Of a DNA stretch of 64,000 nucleotides, positions 7,931 through 17,659 are shown piece by piece; positions within the stretch are counted from its first letter, which is position 1, and each line of letters starts with the position of its first letter. Position numbers and translations under genes: made by a program. Origin of the DNA: JAKLKS01 sp964370855 (GTDB lineage: Bacteria > Planctomycetota > JAJSAM01 > JAKLKS01); assembly GCA_964370855.1 (NCBI GenBank), contig CAYJMF010000003.1:67830-131829 (forward strand), in the 5' to 3' direction. The notes beneath the pieces were generated by a model, which was not told the DNA's origin, did no database searches, and saw nothing but the letters and a program-made list of their open reading frames with translations.

Positions 7931-10030
7931 ATGCACATTTCTGGGCTGACGATCCGCAACTTCCGGAACTTCCACAAGGCGAGTTTCGTGTTCACCAAGG
8001 GCGTCAACACGCTCATCGGCGAGAACGGGGCCGGGAAGAGCAACGCCCTCTACGCGATCCGCCTCCTGATTGACGACACCCTCTCGCGCCGGGCCATCCG
8101 GCTCTCGGAAGACGACTTCGCGCGCGTTCTCCCTGCGTGGAGGGGCCACTGGATCGTCATCGCGCTCGACTTCAATGAGCTCGACCTGTCAGAAGGCTGC
8201 CAGGTCATCCGACACGGCCTCGGGCACGCTGGCGACCCGGGCGCGGGAAGACTCACCCTATTGTTCCGACCCACCATCGAGGCGCGGACGCGGCTGTTCC
8301 AGGCGTCTCGTGACGGCGGGCCCGCGGCGGCCCAGGCGGAGTTGGCCGGTCTGGCTTTGGAGAACTACGAGTCCGGTTTCACCGGGCGCGCGGGCGCCGA
8401 CTTCCTCGACGACGACGTCTACCGATCGGTCGCGGGCGACGTCGAGGGCGGGGTGTTCCCTGACCCGTCCGAGGAAGACGTCGCGCTCGTTGGTACGGCG
8501 ACGCAGGGACTCCATCAGGAGGTCACCTGCACGTTCGTCAAGGCGCTGCGCGACGTCGTCGCGGACCTACGGAGCGCCCGCTCCAACCCCCTGCTAGCGT
8601 TGCTGCGCGGGGCGGAGAAGACGATCGCCGTCGAGGACGCGGCCGGCATCACCGCGGCCGTGAAGGGGCTCAACGCGGACATCGCTGGGCTGAAGGAGAT
8701 CCAGGCGGTAGCGAACGGCGTCCGCAGCACGATGCTGGCTGCAATCGGCCGGACCTACGCGCCGGAGGTGGACATCTCCTCGGAGCTTCCAGACGACGTC
8801 GAACACCTGCTCCAGCACCTCGCACTGCGTATCGGCGAGGACTCAGGGCACCGGGGCGACGTCGCCGACGTAGGCCTCGGTGGCGCGAACCTCGTCTTCA
8901 TCGCGCTCAAGCTCCTTGAGTACGAGCTCAAGCTCGCAAGCGATCGCGTCGCGCACTTCCTGCTGATCGAGGAGCCAGAGGCGCACATCCATCCCCATGT
9001 GCAGCGCACGCTGTTCGAGAAGTACCGCGCGAAGCGGACGCAGGTAATCGTCTCAAGCCACTCAACGCACCTCTCGTCTGTCGCAAGCATACGGAGCATG
9101 AACGTTCTCGCCCGGCGCGGGAACCATGCGGCCGTTTTCTCGCCTAGCAACGGACTCACGGACGCCGAGTGCTCCAGGACCGAGCGCTACCTCGACGCGG
9201 TTCGAAGCACGCTGCTCTTCGCCAAAGGCGTCATCCTCGTGGAAGGTGACGCCGAGGCGATCCTCATCCCGACGATCGTGCGCGCGGCATTCGGCGTGGG
9301 GATGGACGAGCTCGGAGTCAGCGTTGTCTCGGTCGGAGGCGCCGTTTTCCGGCAACTGGCGCCGCTCTTTCATCCGGACAGAATCCAGCGTCCGTGCTCC
9401 GTGGTGACCGACCTAGATGCCCCGCTCGCGACGCTCCCCGCTGATCCCTCGCACGACACGACCGCCCAGAAGCGCCATCGGAGAGCGGCGAAGCTTGGGG
9501 CGAGCCGCAGAGACGAGCTCGCGGCGCTCTGCAACGGGAACCGTTGGCTTGGCGCGTTCTTCGCCCCGACGACGTTCGAGGTCGAGTTCCTTCGGGCCGG
9601 CAATGCCGCGGTTGTCGTGGATGTCGTAGCGGGCCAAGTCTCAAAGGGCGCCAGGCTCAAGCGAGCACGGGAGCGCCTCGAGTCCGACGACATCCAGACT
9701 GCGGGCACCGAGATCCTGCGCATCGCGAAGGCGGTTGGAAAGGGGTGGTTCGCCCTCTTGCTAGCCGACCGAATCAAGTCGGACGTGGAGACGCCCCGCT
9801 ACCTGCTAGAGGCGCTGGCGTTTGCGTCGCGGGAGACCGTGGATCTGCGGACCCTGCGGGCGATGGGCGCGTACCGTCTCGAAGCGAAGTTGGCGGACCA
9901 GTCGTTGCTGAAGCTGGCCGACCATCGGTTGGCGAGCGACGAGGAGTTCGTGCGCGAGTACCTGAAGGCATTCCCGATCGACCTCCTCTCGCAACTTTCC
10001 GACCTACAGCGCAAGGCACGCGATGGGTAG
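7931..10030 (+). CDS. gajA: Gabija protein GajA: OLD-family ATPase with TOPRIM nuclease
   Basis: A 699-aa protein, longer than the first described GajA (about 580 aa). The N-terminal ABC-type ATPase has Walker A GENGAGKS (30-37), Walker B/signature region LLIEEPEAHIHP and a VSSHSTHLSS switch. The C-terminal TOPRIM domain shows VEGDAEAI and TDLDA, supplying the Glu and DxD metal ligands of OLD nucleases. GGAGGG lies 6 nt upstream of the ATG; in-frame sequence further upstream is not protein-like. Its stop overlaps the gajB start by 8 bp. GajA nicks DNA when nucleotide pools fall during phage infection. The extra length lies mostly between and after the recognised motifs. Confidence 0.9.
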   Translation: MHISGLTIRNFRNFHKASFVFTKGVNTLIGENGAGKSNALYAIRLLIDDTLSRRAIRLSEDDFARVLPAWRGHWIVIALDFNELDLSEGCQVIRHGLGHAGDPGAGRLTLLFRPTIEARTRLFQASRDGGPAAAQAELAGLALENYESGFTGRAGADFLDDDVYRSVAGDVEGGVFPDPSEEDVALVGTATQGLHQEVTCTFVKALRDVVADLRSARSNPLLALLRGAEKTIAVEDAAGITAAVKGLNADIAGLKEIQAVANGVRSTMLAAIGRTYAPEVDISSELPDDVEHLLQHLALRIGEDSGHRGDVADVGLGGANLVFIALKLLEYELKLASDRVAHFLLIEEPEAHIHPHVQRTLFEKYRAKRTQVIVSSHSTHLSSVASIRSMNVLARRGNHAAVFSPSNGLTDAECSRTERYLDAVRSTLLFAKGVILVEGDAEAILIPTIVRAAFGVGMDELGVSVVSVGGAVFRQLAPLFHPDRIQRPCSVVTDLDAPLATLPADPSHDTTAQKRHRRAAKLGASRRDELAALCNGNRWLGAFFAPTTFEVEFLRAGNAAVVVDVVAGQVSKGARLKRARERLESDDIQTAGTEILRIAKAVGKGWFALLLADRIKSDVETPRYLLEALAFASRETVDLRTLRAMGAYRLEAKLADQSLLKLADHRLASDEEFVREYLKAFPIDLLSQLSDLQRKARDG

Positions 10031-11798
10031 GCGCAACGAGCAGCAGGAGGCCGCCGTCGCCCACGACGGGAGCGCGCTCGTCACGGCATGCCCGGGCGCG
10101 GGCAAGACGCGTGTGCTGACCCAGCGGATACTCCGAGAGCTTGCCAGCTCTTCTCTCGGAAGCCGGCGCGTGCTCGCGGTCACCTACACGAACCGCGCCG
10201 CCGACGAGATCTGGTCTCGGATTGACGCTGCGGGCGTCGATACCCGGCGACTGTGGGCCGGAACGATCCACTCGTTCTGCCTTGAGTGGATACTCCGCCC
10301 GTATGCAGGCTGCTCGGAGCGCCTGCGGCGAGGGTTTCGCCTCGTCGACGAACGCGTGCGGAACGAGATCCTCGCCCGCATGCGGAAGGAGCACGGAGCG
10401 GACAGGTACCTTGAAGTCGCAACGCGCATTGGCCGCGACGGCAAGACGCGGAACAGCGATCCAGTCGCGCAGTCGATCTGCGACGCCTACCACGCTGAGC
10501 TGCGATCGAGGAAAGTGATCGACTTCGATCTGATCCTCTCGCTGGGGTACGAGCTCGTGAACGCGGTCCCGGAGATACCGCGGGTACTCGGCGCCACCTT
10601 TTCGCTCGTCTGCGTCGACGAATACCAGGACACGCAGGACCTTCAGTACGCGACTCTGGCGCAGATCATCCGCGGCACGGAGGGACGCTCCCGACTCTTC
10701 ATGGTCGGCGATCCTGACCAGGCCATTTATGCGTCCCTTGGAGGTGTCGCCAAGTCGGGAGACGAGATCCGAGAGGAGTTCGCCATTCCCGACCTGGCGG
10801 ACCTCCCGCTCTCGGGGAACTACCGCTCGACGCAGCGGGTCATCGACTACTTCTGCGCCTTCGCGCAGCGGGATGAGCCCATCATCTCGTTGGCCGACTA
10901 CGCAGACGAGATTGGAACGATCACGTTCCGCGATGGCACCGTGGAGGCGGGCGACATCGCGGGAATTGTCGCCGACCTCGTGTCGGAGCGCCTGTCGGCC
11001 GGGTGCCCAGAGCGCGAGATCGCCGTCCTCGCGCCCCAGTGGTTCATGGTCACCCGCATCGCGCGCCAGCTGGCCGCGCTGCTGCCCGGGGTTAGCTTCG
11101 ACGCGCCGGGGCTGTCTCCGTTCCGCGGCTGCCAGGACAACGCTTGGTACGGCCTCGCCCGACTGATCCTCAGTTCGCCGTCGCCGGCGATGCACGCGAC
11201 GCGGAGCCGATGGGCGCGCGAGACGCTCGCGAGCCTCGGGGTTCTTGAGGACGTACGCGCCCGAAGCCGGATGGTGGAGCCGCGGGGACTGCTGCGCATC
11301 GTCAACTCGATCGACCTCTCCGGCGACGACGGGCTTGCCGTCCTCGCGCGCGCGTTCTCGGGAGTGTGCGACGCGATCGGGTTGGACCTGGGCGGACATC
11401 CCGCGCTCGCCGAGGCGCTCACGGATCTGCTCGACACCGCGCGGTCGAGGTTGGCGGACGAGAGCTACAGCTTCCCCAACGAGATCGCGGCTTTCCGAAG
11501 AGCGTTCGGCCGGGGACCCGGTGTCGTGATCGGCACATGCCATAGCATCAAGGGCGAGGAGTTCGACACGGTCGTCGCGTTCGGCCTGCTCCAAGGGTAC
11601 GTGCCGCATTGGGGCGAGATTTTCGCTAACCGCGCTGCGGCGGCGCAATCAGCGCGGCGGCTCCTGTATGTCGTTGCGTCGCGCGCGAAGCGTCACTTGC
11701 ACCTGATCTCGGAGGCCGGCAGGACGACTCGGAGACGCCGGCCCTATGAGACGACGGAGTTCCTGCGCCGGATTGAGTTCACGTACGATGCCATCTAG
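10023..11798 (+). CDS. gajB: Gabija protein GajB: UvrD/PcrA-like superfamily 1 helicase
   Basis: A 591-aa SF1 helicase starting inside the 3' end of gajA. Visible motifs are Walker A ACPGAGKT (22-29), motif Ia VTYTNRAADE, motif II VDEYQDTQ, motif III GDPDQAIY, motif IV region LSGNYRST and motif V/VI GTCHSIKGEEFDTV followed by RRLLYVVASRAK. In Gabija, GajB senses DNA ends and works with GajA. The two overlapping genes, with OLD-type first and UvrD-type second, are the defining arrangement. Nothing downstream looks like an additional Gabija component. Confidence 0.9.
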   Translation: MGRRNEQQEAAVAHDGSALVTACPGAGKTRVLTQRILRELASSSLGSRRVLAVTYTNRAADEIWSRIDAAGVDTRRLWAGTIHSFCLEWILRPYAGCSERLRRGFRLVDERVRNEILARMRKEHGADRYLEVATRIGRDGKTRNSDPVAQSICDAYHAELRSRKVIDFDLILSLGYELVNAVPEIPRVLGATFSLVCVDEYQDTQDLQYATLAQIIRGTEGRSRLFMVGDPDQAIYASLGGVAKSGDEIREEFAIPDLADLPLSGNYRSTQRVIDYFCAFAQRDEPIISLADYADEIGTITFRDGTVEAGDIAGIVADLVSERLSAGCPEREIAVLAPQWFMVTRIARQLAALLPGVSFDAPGLSPFRGCQDNAWYGLARLILSSPSPAMHATRSRWARETLASLGVLEDVRARSRMVEPRGLLRIVNSIDLSGDDGLAVLARAFSGVCDAIGLDLGGHPALAEALTDLLDTARSRLADESYSFPNEIAAFRRAFGRGPGVVIGTCHSIKGEEFDTVVAFGLLQGYVPHWGEIFANRAAAAQSARRLLYVVASRAKRHLHLISEAGRTTRRRRPYETTEFLRRIEFTYDAI

Positions 11799-12453
11799 CA
11801 GTCGGCGGTCTGACATGGCTACGCACGCTCATGCCGAGGGCGTTGTGCGTACGCTAGGTCCGCGCGAGCAACGACCGTCCCGCCGGCCTTCCCTGTTCCG
11901 CCGACGGTTGTTCGCCAGAGCGTGACCAGGACGAGGCACCCGACCGAGACAGGGTTCGTCGGGTCGTCGTGGTCCACGACCAACTCCGTGACGTACGGCC
12001 CGCCGCCGTCGTCGATGCCCTCCGGGTCGGCGCCGATGTCCGTCGTCGCGCCAGCGAGCGGGGTCGCGGTCTTCGTGGCGTTGTCCTGGCCGGGGACGGG
12101 CGTACGGACCTCGCCGGACCACTCGATGTCGTCGCCCGCGAGCTGCGCCTGCCCGAGCACCTGGAACACGCGGAGTCGCAGGTCGGACGTCCCGTTCCAG
12201 TTCTTCGGGACGACGAACGCGAACGTTCGCCTCTCGGCCACGTCGTCGAAGAGCCAGCCCTCGAGCACGCCCCGCCGCTCCTTCGTCGGCGGGTTCGTGG
12301 CGTCGTTGCCGAGGTTGCCTTCCAGCGCCAGTTCGACGGTGTCGTAGGAGGCCGTGGGCGTGATGCTGAGGAGCCCATTCCAACCCGCGGAGACCGGCAT
12401 GTCCGCGACCCAGACCTCGCCGTCCGCGATCCGGTAGACGAGGAGCCCCGCGT

Positions 12454-13887
<1,434 letters not shown>

Positions 13888-14064
13888 GGTCGGGGCCTCG
13901 AAGGTGCCGAGAGATGTCAGCCGATTCCAGGGACTCGGGCAGCGATCCTATCGCGGTCCCGGGCCCCGTCGCCAATCGGTGCTGGCGCATCGTGATGCCG
14001 ACCGCTACCCTACAATGGCGGGCCGAGGGACATCGTCTGCTCGAGGGAGTTTGGAAGGGAGGCA

Positions 14065-15315
14065 GTGGTGAGAGTGATTTCCGGGATTATCGCCGTGCTG
14101 TTGGTCGCCTTCTCCCATTCGACGGAAGCGCAGGACAACCCGCAGGGTCAAGTGGGCACAGCCTCGGAAACCGTGGTGGGATTCAACCCAGCCACCGGGA
14201 TTACATGGGAAGAACAGGCGGCCCCTTCCCTTCCCGACTCCTCCCTCCCGGGGTCCCGAGGGAAACTCGGTCGGCCGGAAGTCACATCCCAAGAGCTGAA
14301 TTGCTGCTTCCCGGACAACCGCATCGAGATCATCGATACGACCTCCTTCCCGTATTCCACGGTCTGCAAGGTCATCACCTCCTACTCCAATGGGAATTAC
14401 TATACTGGAAGCGCGACCATGGTGGGGCCGAGGCACGCAGTCACGGCGGGTCACGTGGTCTACAGCGCCGAGGATGGTGGATGGCCTGACTCCATCACCG
14501 TGATTCCGGGCTTCGATGGACATGCCCCACTCTTCAGCGCCCCATTGGGGACGTACTACCCCTCCAACTACTACTCACTGAAAGGGTGGACCGACTCAAT
14601 GGACTCGGAATACGACTTCGGACTGTTGGAGTTCAGTTCGAATGTCGGGAACTTCACTGGATGGATGGGGTTCGCGTGGACTCCGTTCAATGGCGACCTC
14701 ATGGGAGAAACACTGGAGACTGCCGGATACCCGGCGGAGCTGGAAAGTGGCTCGGTCATGTTCTATGCCTCAGGACCATGCCTTGGCGTTGCTGATCGCG
14801 TCCTGACCTATGGCGGCACTCTGGACACATCCGAAGGCCAGAGCGGAAGCGGCATCTGGGTGGATGCGGGGCAACCGCTCGTAGTGGGCGTAGTTACCTC
14901 CGGGAATTCGACATACAACTTCGGCACCAGGATCACCGAGTCCATCTTCAATCTGATATCAGCGAAGGAGGACGGCACAGCAGTGCAATCCTCGACTTTC
15001 CGTGGGCAATTCCCCTTCTACTACAAGCGCTGGAATCGAGCATTCACCGCATACGGAGAATACGTCAGCTTCGAGTTCACCGTGAACGAGTTCATCATCC
15101 CTGGCCGCCTCTTGTCCTCTCTCAAGTTCAAGGTGGGTCCCAAGGGAGCCGTCGCGACCGTGTATCGGCCTGACGGTACGAGCTTCTCCGTCACATCCGG
15201 CAAGGGCGCCAATGTGTACGCACCACAGTTCGGGACATGGCAGATGCTAGTCCACAACTACCCGAGCCGCGGATACGGGAAGGTGAAGGTCCGAGTAAAA
15301 CCGTCCAACAAGTAG
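14065..15315 (+). CDS. Secreted trypsin/V8-like serine protease
   Basis: A 416-aa exported protein. The signal peptide runs VISGIIAVLLVAFSHSTEAQ. The chymotrypsin-fold catalytic triad is H130 (VTAGHVV), D184 (SEYDFGLL) and S260 (EGQSGSGIW), the arrangement of glutamyl-endopeptidase-like enzymes. The C-terminal 110 residues form a beta-rich extra domain, possibly for binding substrate or the cell surface. The GTG start at 14065 follows a purine-rich GGAAGGGAGG; a second GTG directly follows. GC content is lower than in neighbouring genes, suggesting separate acquisition. It likely degrades extracellular protein. Confidence 0.85.
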   Translation: MVRVISGIIAVLLVAFSHSTEAQDNPQGQVGTASETVVGFNPATGITWEEQAAPSLPDSSLPGSRGKLGRPEVTSQELNCCFPDNRIEIIDTTSFPYSTVCKVITSYSNGNYYTGSATMVGPRHAVTAGHVVYSAEDGGWPDSITVIPGFDGHAPLFSAPLGTYYPSNYYSLKGWTDSMDSEYDFGLLEFSSNVGNFTGWMGFAWTPFNGDLMGETLETAGYPAELESGSVMFYASGPCLGVADRVLTYGGTLDTSEGQSGSGIWVDAGQPLVVGVVTSGNSTYNFGTRITESIFNLISAKEDGTAVQSSTFRGQFPFYYKRWNRAFTAYGEYVSFEFTVNEFIIPGRLLSSLKFKVGPKGAVATVYRPDGTSFSVTSGKGANVYAPQFGTWQMLVHNYPSRGYGKVKVRVKPSNK

Positions 15316-15737
15316 GGGCGAACTCGTCGGGAGGATCACGGGGGGCAGTACGGCCCAAAGTCCGGTTCGGGGGCTCCGGCTTCCGGTGCCCGCAGGAAGT
15401 CCGGCCAAGGCCGGTGGGCATCACAACCGGAGCACTGAAGGAGTAGCCGAACGCTGCTGGATGCCCTCTCTTCCCGGGGTGTCCGGGCGCCCCACAGGAG
15501 CCCCGGACGACCCTGACAGCGTGTGGAGGGCGAGAGATGAGGGGAATGGCCCCCCCGCCCCCCCCTTGTGGTGCTGGTAATAACGGTCATCGGAACAGGG
15601 CGAACTTCCTTTCATGGAGCAAATGACTCCACCTGATCCACCGTCCCCCGTGGACAGGTTCCGCCGGCCAGGCCTGCGTGGTGCCCCCCACCATCGGGTA
15701 GAGTTCCTCCGGGTTCGGACCAGGCAATGGAGGCGAA
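15316..15737. other. Spacer between protease and histone-like genes
   Basis: There is no convincing gene. A minus-strand frame ending at 15336 has a short Cys-containing tail (CSGCDAHRPWPDFLRAP, then GPYC) that resembles a zinc-ribbon or HNH fragment but has no supporting upstream part. The gene-proximal part contains GGAGG before the start at 15738. Confidence 0.35.
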
Positions 15738-16184
15738 ATGCTCGACTACAGGACGATGTCCTCCTCGGCCGCCAAGCGCCGCGACGCCCTCAAGGCTCTG
15801 ATCGCGTCCACGAAGGCGGAGCTCACGGCCATGGAGGCCGAGTTGGAGACGCTCGACCGGCTGCTCAAGGCCATTCCTGCGACTCCTCCCGCTGCGCCCG
15901 CTCGCCCCCGCGGGAAGAAGGCGAAGAGGAAGAAGAAGCCCGCCAAGAGGAAGCCCGGCAAGTGGAAGCCCGGGCGCGCGGGCCGGCCTCCCAAGTGGTA
16001 CGTCGAGGAACAGGCGGCCAAGGGCGAGGGGAAGGCCGCGCCGAAGCCGAAGGCGAAGAAGAAGGCGGCCAAGCGGGCGAAGAGGAAGGCCTCTCCCAAG
16101 GTCCTCGCCGCCCTGGCCAGGGCCCGGGAAGTCAGGGCCGCGAACAGGGCCGCCGCCGCGACCGCGGCGGAGCCGGCCGTCTAG
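15738..16184 (+). CDS. Lys/Ala/Pro-rich basic protein, histone H1-like
   Basis: A 148-aa protein with an N-terminal helical or coiled-coil segment (residues 8-48, AKRRDALKALIASTKAEL) and a highly basic tail rich in Lys, Ala and Pro. The tail includes a GRAGRPPKWYVEE block resembling AT-hook or H-NS-type DNA-binding loops. GGAGG lies 6 nt upstream of the ATG. Such proteins (H1-like, H-NS-like architecture) compact or bridge DNA; here that is inference from composition and the GRPPKW element. It stands alone, convergent with the operon to its right. Confidence 0.7.
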   Translation: MLDYRTMSSSAAKRRDALKALIASTKAELTAMEAELETLDRLLKAIPATPPAAPARPRGKKAKRKKKPAKRKPGKWKPGRAGRPPKWYVEEQAAKGEGKAAPKPKAKKKAAKRAKRKASPKVLAALARAREVRAANRAAAATAAEPAV

Positions 16185-16197
16185 CACCGGATCGCCC

Positions 16198-16215
16198 CCG
16201 GCCCCGAAGGGCCGG
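16198..16215. terminator. Hairpin between convergent genes
   Basis: A 7-bp GC stem (CCGGCCC / GGGCCGG) with a 4-nt loop lies between the convergent gene ends at 16184 and 16293. There is no T-tract, so intrinsic termination is plausible but not shown. Confidence 0.3.
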
Positions 16216-16292
16216 CGGGCATCCTCCGGGGAGGAGGGGCCGGAGCGGCCGCCGCCGGTCGATCGGGACCTGCCGATGCGCCGGCCCCTCCA

Positions 16293-16673
16293 TCACTCCC
16301 CGAGTTGCGCGCGGAGCCGCGTCCGCTCCTTCTCCAGGTCGGCGGTCCGCCGCTTGAGCGCCCGCAGTTCGCGGTCCACGCGCGCCAGTTCCGTCCTGGC
16401 CTCGCGCTCCTTCAGGTACCGGCCGCCCCGCTTCTTCTCGACGAGGGCCACGACCTCGCGGCGGAGGAGGCGCAGGAAGGGGTTCCCGTGCATGGAGTTC
16501 ATCCGGTACTGGAGCCGCCCCTCCCGGATGGCCTCGATGATCTCCTCCCGCTTCAGGCCGAACTCCTTGCAGGCCGTGCCGTCGCTGAGCGTGGCGCCCT
16601 TGCGCATCCACTCGCCGGGATCCTCCATCCCTTCATCCTCCTCGGGGGGCGGCCGGACGGGCCGGCGGCTCAT
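16293..16673 (-). CDS. Small coiled-coil protein, third gene of an unknown operon
   Basis: A 126-aa protein. Residues 28-75 (KEFGLKREEIIEAIREGRLQ, then HGNPFLRLLRREV) look like a winged or MerR-type DNA-binding segment. The C-terminus is a charged coiled coil (ELRALKRRTADLEKERTRL). Its ATG overlaps the stop of the upstream gene by 4 bp (ATGA), so it is translationally coupled. The conserved-looking HGNPFLRLL block suggests a real family of unknown function; DNA binding is inferred only. Confidence 0.7.
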   Translation of the reverse strand: MSRRPVRPPPEEDEGMEDPGEWMRKGATLSDGTACKEFGLKREEIIEAIREGRLQYRMNSMHGNPFLRLLRREVVALVEKKRGGRYLKEREARTELARVDRELRALKRRTADLEKERTRLRAQLGE

Positions 16674-17659
16674 GGCCGGAACCCGTGGTCGTTGACCGCG
16701 GAGCAGGGCCGGCTCCCGGGGTCGTCGGGGAGTCCCTCGAGGAAGATGGCCTCCTTTCTGTGGCCCGCGTAGGCCTCGAACACGAAGTCGCACCAGTAGC
16801 GGGGCGTCGGCCCGAACTTCATGTACTCCCCGTAGGCCGCCGCGTCCCCACCCCCCGGCAGGCCCTCGAGCGCGCGGCGGATGCAGGCCTTCCAGTCGGC
16901 GGCTCCCGGCCGGCGCAGGATGTAGGGCGTCGTCATGACGACGGAGGGCGGACCGTTGCCGTGGGGAGGAGGAAGGACGCGGGCGTACCAGAGTTCCCCG
17001 GGGGTGCCGGCGTATCCGGCGGGAACGAGGGCGCGGCAGGGGACCCCGGTCCAGAGTTCGCGGAGGTCCACCACGGGGAACCCCCGGTCGGCGCCCGGGG
17101 CGGCCTCCTGCACGAAGAGGCCCATTCTCGACCCCTGCATCGCCGGCAGGAGCCGGAGGAAGTCGTGGGGCATCGGGACCCGGGCCGCGACCTCCAGGAT
17201 GGTGGTGCCGAGGGTCTCCCCGCCCGTCCCCACGCGGGCGTCGAAGAAGGCCCAGCCGGTGAAGAAGGACTGCGTCAGCGGGCTCCACGGCGGGCTGCCC
17301 GGACTGTAGTCGTCCTCGGCCGCCCCGATGAGGTCCACGAAGGGCTCCATCTCCTTCATCTCCGTGAGCGCCTCCGAGAGCACGGACACGAGGTTCTGGG
17401 CGGACACGAAGGCGGCGTGGGCCGGGTGCAGGTCCTCCCCGGACCCCCGCTTCGGGGCGGCCCGCGCCCGTGCTTCCATCTCCCCGAACTCCTCCACGAG
17501 ATCGGCCAGGCGGTGGGCCCGGCGCTCTCCCCGGCCCCGGAGCGCCGCCAGCACCGCGGCGGCGATGGGGCGGGCCCCCGCGTCGGGGGAGGAGGACGGG
17601 GCCACGGCCCGATCCTCCCGGGCGGCGGCCTTCCGGCGGCGGGGAGCCCCCATACCCAT
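16670..17659 (-). CDS. Unrecognised protein, second gene of an unknown operon
   Basis: A 329-aa protein with a basic, Ala/Arg-rich N-terminus, a helical middle and a mixed alpha/beta C-terminal half with blocks such as SFFTGWAFFDARVG, GVPCRALVPAGYAGTPGELW and YWCDFVFEAYAGHRKEAIFL. No P-loop, nuclease or transferase signature is seen. The start codon overlaps the upstream stop (TGATG) and its stop overlaps the next start, so all three proteins are probably made together. No signal peptide or membrane segment is visible, so it is likely cytoplasmic. Confidence 0.65.
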   Translation of the reverse strand: MGMGAPRRRKAAAREDRAVAPSSSPDAGARPIAAAVLAALRGRGERRAHRLADLVEEFGEMEARARAAPKRGSGEDLHPAHAAFVSAQNLVSVLSEALTEMKEMEPFVDLIGAAEDDYSPGSPPWSPLTQSFFTGWAFFDARVGTGGETLGTTILEVAARVPMPHDFLRLLPAMQGSRMGLFVQEAAPGADRGFPVVDLRELWTGVPCRALVPAGYAGTPGELWYARVLPPPHGNGPPSVVMTTPYILRRPGAADWKACIRRALEGLPGGGDAAAYGEYMKFGPTPRYWCDFVFEAYAGHRKEAIFLEGLPDDPGSRPCSAVNDHGFRP

